From: Nectonema munidae
Taxonomy: Eukaryota > Nematomorpha > Nectonematoida > Nectonematidae
DNA: 64,000 nucleotides
Reading direction: 5' to 3'
Assembly (NCBI GenBank): GCA_030549495.1
Contig: JAUIRK010000817.1
Coordinates: 62,001 to 126,000 of the forward strand
In this document: positions 50,601 to 56,600 of the stretch, piece after piece
How positions within the stretch are numbered: position 1 is the first letter of the stretch
How the letters are laid out: every line of letters begins with the position of its first letter
Made by a program: the position numbers and the translations under genes
Notes under the pieces: generated by a model
Database searches by the model: none
What the model was told of the DNA's origin: nothing
Seen by the model: the letters and a program-made list of their open reading frames with translations, nothing else

Positions 50601-53600
50601 GGGTTTTAAATTAATTTTTTATTTTTGAAATCATTTTCACTTTAATTTTGTAATCTAAGTTCATATTTTTACTTAAAGCAAGGAATTTCATTTTGTAAAA
50701 TCTTCAAAAATTTTAATTTTACACAACGAATACAATTATTTTAAATAGAAGGATAAAAACTATCATATCATTTTAAAAAACATAATTAAAAATTCTCAGA
50801 GTTTGATTTTTAATTTTTTTTAAAATTTAATATTAGTTATCCGGCCGAATTATCCAAATGTCCAGTAAAATTTAAAATAAAGCCTGATTTCGTATAACCG
50901 GATATTCTGTTAATCCCTAATTAAAATATCATTCCGAAATATAGCTTTCTTACTTACTGAGTGACATATCTTGCTCTCATGACTACATGCTATTCGTGGT
51001 TGTGTTTCATCAAAAATGCAACAGAATAGGAATCCAAAGATAAATGCGTGTGTTTGTTCATGTAAATATTGAAATGTGTTGCGTAAAGAGGTGTATGTGC
51101 CAACTTTTGATATTAAAACAAAAAGTTTTCTTGATGAAACTTTCTTTTTACGATCACCTGTCTTAATCCTCTCTTTAAGTTTTATTTGCCCTGCGTCATG
51201 GTTACTCTTGAAAAGCCCCCCCCCCACCCCAAAAAACTAGGCTTTTGTGGCTGCCATAGATTTTTGTACGCTAAGTCAGGCACCCATCTCCCTCTGGTAT
51301 GTTAACACATTCTCTCCTTTCACTTTGTTATTTTTTAAGATACAACGCGATCAAGGAGAGAGCTGGAAGTGGACGGCTGCGACTATCACTTCATCTCCAA
51401 AGAAGAGATGCAAGAAATGATCAAAAATCACGCCTTCATCGAAGCTGGCCAGTACAACAACAATATCTATGGAACATCCTTAAAGGCTGTCCAAGATATT
51501 GCTTATAAGGTAAGCAGCGTGCATTCTTTTTATCATGACCGTCATGCCTCGTAGCGGAATAAACAGGTGGGGCAAAGTTCATTTCAAACTTTCTTTTTAC
51601 GATCGCCTGCCTTAATCATATATACCTTTCTTTCAATTTGAAAGTTTACATGTCTTCTAAACCCCATACACGACTGCACATGTGTCTCCGCGTAGCATTT
51701 TATGATGTGCATCTATTTGCATTTGGGATATTATTACTTTGACAGAAAATGGTGTAGGCGTCGTTTAACCTTCGCAAGACGGAACGGGAGTTTTACGTCA
51801 ATGGTAATTTTCAAACTAAATTTACGTCGACTATCTTATATAAAACCTATGTTAAAATTATAATGTAAATTTTCAAAAAACAACAAATTTTTCAAAAATA
51901 AAAACTGATAGTGAATAACTGTATATTTTTTTCTTCTGTAGATCTTTAACGCCATCTAAAGAAAGTAACTAAATTTCTTTTCACATTATGAACTTTATTC
52001 ATGAATAAAAAGCAATAATAAAAATTAATTGAGCAAAAAACTTAAAAATATTTAATTTTGATTAGTTAGCATAAAAAAAGAGCAAAATTAAATTCCACAA
52101 CTTTGACAAATGTACTTTGTGTGTGCTTTACATATAGCCTTTTGCATGTTGCCATTTCTTGTTCTCTCTTTTTGGTCTACAAGTAGAAACAAAGCAATAT
52201 CCACGAGAAGAGGAAGCAATCTCAGGATATCTTGTTGGATCCCGTAAAATGAAATAAGTTCCTTTGTGATTCTGTGGGTGAGAGGATCATTACATCTGTT
52301 CATCATTGAAAGGTGACTAAGTCTTAGACACATATCTCTTATGAAGTACTTTCTCCCACCTTTTGTACCGATGGAAATTTTTCTGGAGCGTTGTCTTGAT
52401 GATGACCCAACTGTTATAGCTGATATGTCTAAATAATTACAAAACAAAAGAAAAGCCATCTCCTTGAAGCTTTGTAAGAAGTAAAGTCTCTTAGCATTCG
52501 ATTACAACTATCAACCCCGTTTAAATTTATTGTAATCGACAACAGTCTCGGTTTACGTCTTGGACCTAACAAGTTGTGTTCCCAAATGTTGAGACGACAT
52601 TATATAAACTACTTTGAAGTCTCTTTGTGAATGCTTGTGAGGAATGTAAGTCAAGGTGCAAATTCTGTGTAAAGGAATTTATCTCACAATCTTGTAAGGC
52701 GAGATTTTTAGTGATCTGGTCTGAAAAGGTAAGGTATAAAGGGCGATTAGTCTTGCAGTGCCACAGACTGTGAGGTTTTGTTCTCGTGCCCATTTGCAAA
52801 GTTCATGAGAGGTAAAGAACCTGTCCATGAATATGCCGCAACCTTTTGGCAACTCACAACTTGCCACAAGTCTTTTTACAATTTCTTCAGAAGAAAAATA
52901 AGTTTTATCTAGGAGACCAGGAATAAATTTCGGGTTTGAGCACATAATAAGTTCTTGCTCATTGCAGTGGTAGATTTTATGCCATAGGTCCTGGCTTGAT
53001 CGATCATAGATTCGTAAAGCCGTTCTTCCTCTAAATTTTATCAACTGTTCATCAACAGTTAGAATCTTGGAGTATAGTACTGTGAATATTTTATAAAAAT
53101 GGTCGTGTAATTCTCTTATTGCTCCCAATTTATCTTCTTGATTTCTTTCCTTTTTTGTCAAAGGTATAAAAGATGGATAAGAAAAAATATCTCGATTTAT
53201 AGAAGTTTTAAAAATGGCTCTCCATGTTTTGAGAAAAGAGGTATTTTAATCTAATTTTTGATTTTTTGCCTGTCCAATGTGTAGTAAACATGAAAATAAG
53301 ATAGTATGTCAGCAATACTGAACTTTTCAAAAAAAATTTAGTCTTTGGAAAGTTTCAGGCATATTTCTAAAACAAAAAAAGATAATAAAATTAGAACAAT
53401 ATTTTTAAATAAATACTTTTTCGGAGAGTCATCTTTTCATATAAAAATAAAGTATAATATTTTATATTTTGGTATTACAAATAAAGATAATTTATTTAAA
53501 TGTTTCTAAAAATAATAAGAATAAAAAGTTTTTGAATGTCCAAGTAGTGTACTACAAAAAATTGAAAAATATAGCCGAGAATTTAGACTAAAGTTTTAAA

Positions 53601-56600
53601 AGAAATTAAAAAATTTAAAATAAATTGTGTTTAAAATAAATTTTTCATAGTTGAGTCAACCGATTAGATGAACAAAAAAGTAGATCTATTTGACAAAAGT
53701 TTTAATAAGCAAAATAGTTACATTGATGTCAACTGTGACTAAAACTATTTAAAATTAAATTTGACTCAGATATGCCTCATCATCTTTAATTTGGTACAGG
53801 ATAAATATGGGATATTGTTTCAACAGTAAAAAAAGTTGAAAAATTTTCAAAGGATCAACTAAAGATTTAGCATCTCCTTTAGGACCATATGGTTCGCGAC
53901 ATATCTCTAATATTAAAAGTTCCAGGTCTTCCAACATTCGTAGAAAAAGGATCCCATTGATAACGTGTACGTCTGGAGAAGTAAGAAATCTGAAACGTTT
54001 AGAAATATCTGACTCCTCAGATGAAGACGAAGTAAAACTTTAGAAGAAGAAGTTATAGTGTTATAAGAAGAAACATTGAAGACGACTATGAGGAGATAAT
54101 AATCACACAGATTAGAAAACTGAGAAAATAAAATGAAAGTTTTTGATTTGAGTGAAAATGTATTTTATACAAAATGATTAGTGATGAATATTTGAAAAAA
54201 TTCTCTGTGTGAATCACACAACACAGCTTTAATTTTGTTTATATTCTACCTTCAATATGCTCGATACAAAAATTAATCATGAAGATTATCCTACATTATA
54301 TCAAGGTTAAAAAAATCTCATGATAAACAAATATATTGATCATTATCCTTCTTGTAAATTTTTCTCATTTCTCAACGTAATCTGTAGAATAAAATGCTAA
54401 TATACCGTACACAATCATACAGTGTAAAATTAGAAAACTGAGAAAATAGAATAAAAGTTTTCGTTTTGAGTGCAAAGTGTATTTTATACAAAATGATTAG
54501 TGATGAATATTTGAAAAAATTCTGTGTGACATCACACAACACAGCTTTAATTTTGTTTATACTCTACCTTCAATGTGCTCGATTCGAAAATTACTATGAA
54601 GATAAAGCTATCCTACATTATATCAAGGTTGAAAAGACATCTCATGATAAACCAGACATATATCGATCATTATCCTTCTCGTAAATTCTTCTCATTTGTT
54701 AATAATAGTATAATATAATGCCTAATAAACTAACATAAGATTATCATTCATCCTTTCATGAAATAAAATTTGTTTTGTTTCTATGTCTAATACAACTGTA
54801 TATAAGATATTGCAAAAAATATTTCAGTAATGCAGATGGGTTAACTTTTTATTACGCACACATGAATAAATTTTTTCATTTACTAGTTTTTGTGTTTAAA
54901 ATGCTATTTTTTGTGATTTTACATAAAATTTATGAGGAAATGAATATATGGCATAAACAATTTTTTGATGTATGGGAGTTTTAATATATGTTTGTGTATG
55001 TATAAAATGGATTTAAGGTTAAGAACAATTTAATTCAAGGCTAAGAATTCGCAACCAAATTTGTGAAACGAGGTAAATAAGAATTCCAAATCTGAAATCT
55101 CATTCCTATTTTGCTTCTACATGCCTTTGTGAATCTTTTTATCATTTGAATGTGATCAAATCCAAAGTTAGGTCGCGCATTTTAAATTCAAATCTTGGAG
55201 AATGTTTAAGAACAGCTTCATCAAAATAGACGCTTAGCAAGAGTAGGACTAATTTATTTCAAAATAATATTGAGTATTCACATGTATGATATAAATTCAA
55301 TGAAAAGAATTCCAACATATACAGTGAAACATTCTAATATTTTTAGCTTGATGCATTATTATTATTATTAAAGGCCAAAATAGTAATTTGAGGGTTAAAG
55401 AAACAGAAAGTCAAGTTCTCTTTAATTAAAGTGAATGTGCTGAGATAAATCTTTCAGCTTATGTATTGTATTTTTTGTTTCATAACCAAACTACGGCCGG
55501 CGGGCCACTTCCGACCGAAAGCTAAAATGTGATATTGATAGTTGCTACAAAATAAGAATTTTTGAGATATATTATGTTCATTTTCACCTTTTATGTATCC
55601 TCAGTGTATCAACTTTGTCAAATCCATAGTGAAAACATTGAAAAGTTGTCTTTATTTTGTTTTAAACAAGTATTAATAGGAATTTCATGATGCCATTATT
55701 TTTTAACTTTTCAATATTCCCGTGGGCGTTTTTAAAATTTTCCGTTATCCAGCCCGCTTCAAGAAAATTTGATGAACCTGGAGTAGATTGTGTACAAAAA
55801 TGTTTCTAACCTACTTTATATCGAAAAGAAAATGCGTACAAAAGTGGGCCCATATGTGAATTACTGCTTTTATAACTGCTACTTACATAATTTTAATTGA
55901 CTGTTTTTTGTTGTTCAGCGTATGCATTGCCTTCTTGATGTTAGTGCTAACGCAATCAAAAGATTACAAAGCTTTGACATCTATCCCATTTCAATTCTGA
56001 TCCAGCCCGTTTCTTTAGCTTCTATCCTGTAAGTCATACTTCACTTTTATATTCACATCCTTTCATTTGATTCTACCGTTTTTCAACAAATTCCCAATCA
56101 TCTTTTTTATAAAAATGATAGCAATTATTATTATTATTATTATTTAATACCGCTTAGACCACAATTTTGAAGAATTCGTTCAGGTGTTGACCGAATGGAA
56201 TTGCTTCGAACTTTTGTTCTTTGTATTATTTATGTCTTATATATAAAGTGAATCTATTTTTATCTTCACGGTGATAGCGCATTCATTGAGCCCTGCACGA
56301 TGGAGCAACAACGACCAATGAAATAAAAAATCATCCGCTACGATTCATTCAAAAAGAAAAACAGATTATTGTTTTTTTCAAAACTATTCTTTATCGGTTG
56401 CTTTATCTAAAATTCATCTTAAGAGCAATTTTCAGTCAAATTCTTTCCCTCACTACTGTACAAACCCATTTCAATGACACTATAAAAGAAAATACTTTTT
56501 TTCTCCTTCAACTATGTATTTCATTTTAAGAGAGATTAACAAGAGGTTGAGTGAAGAACAATCAGAAATTATTTACGAAAAATGTTTCAAAATTCTTTCA

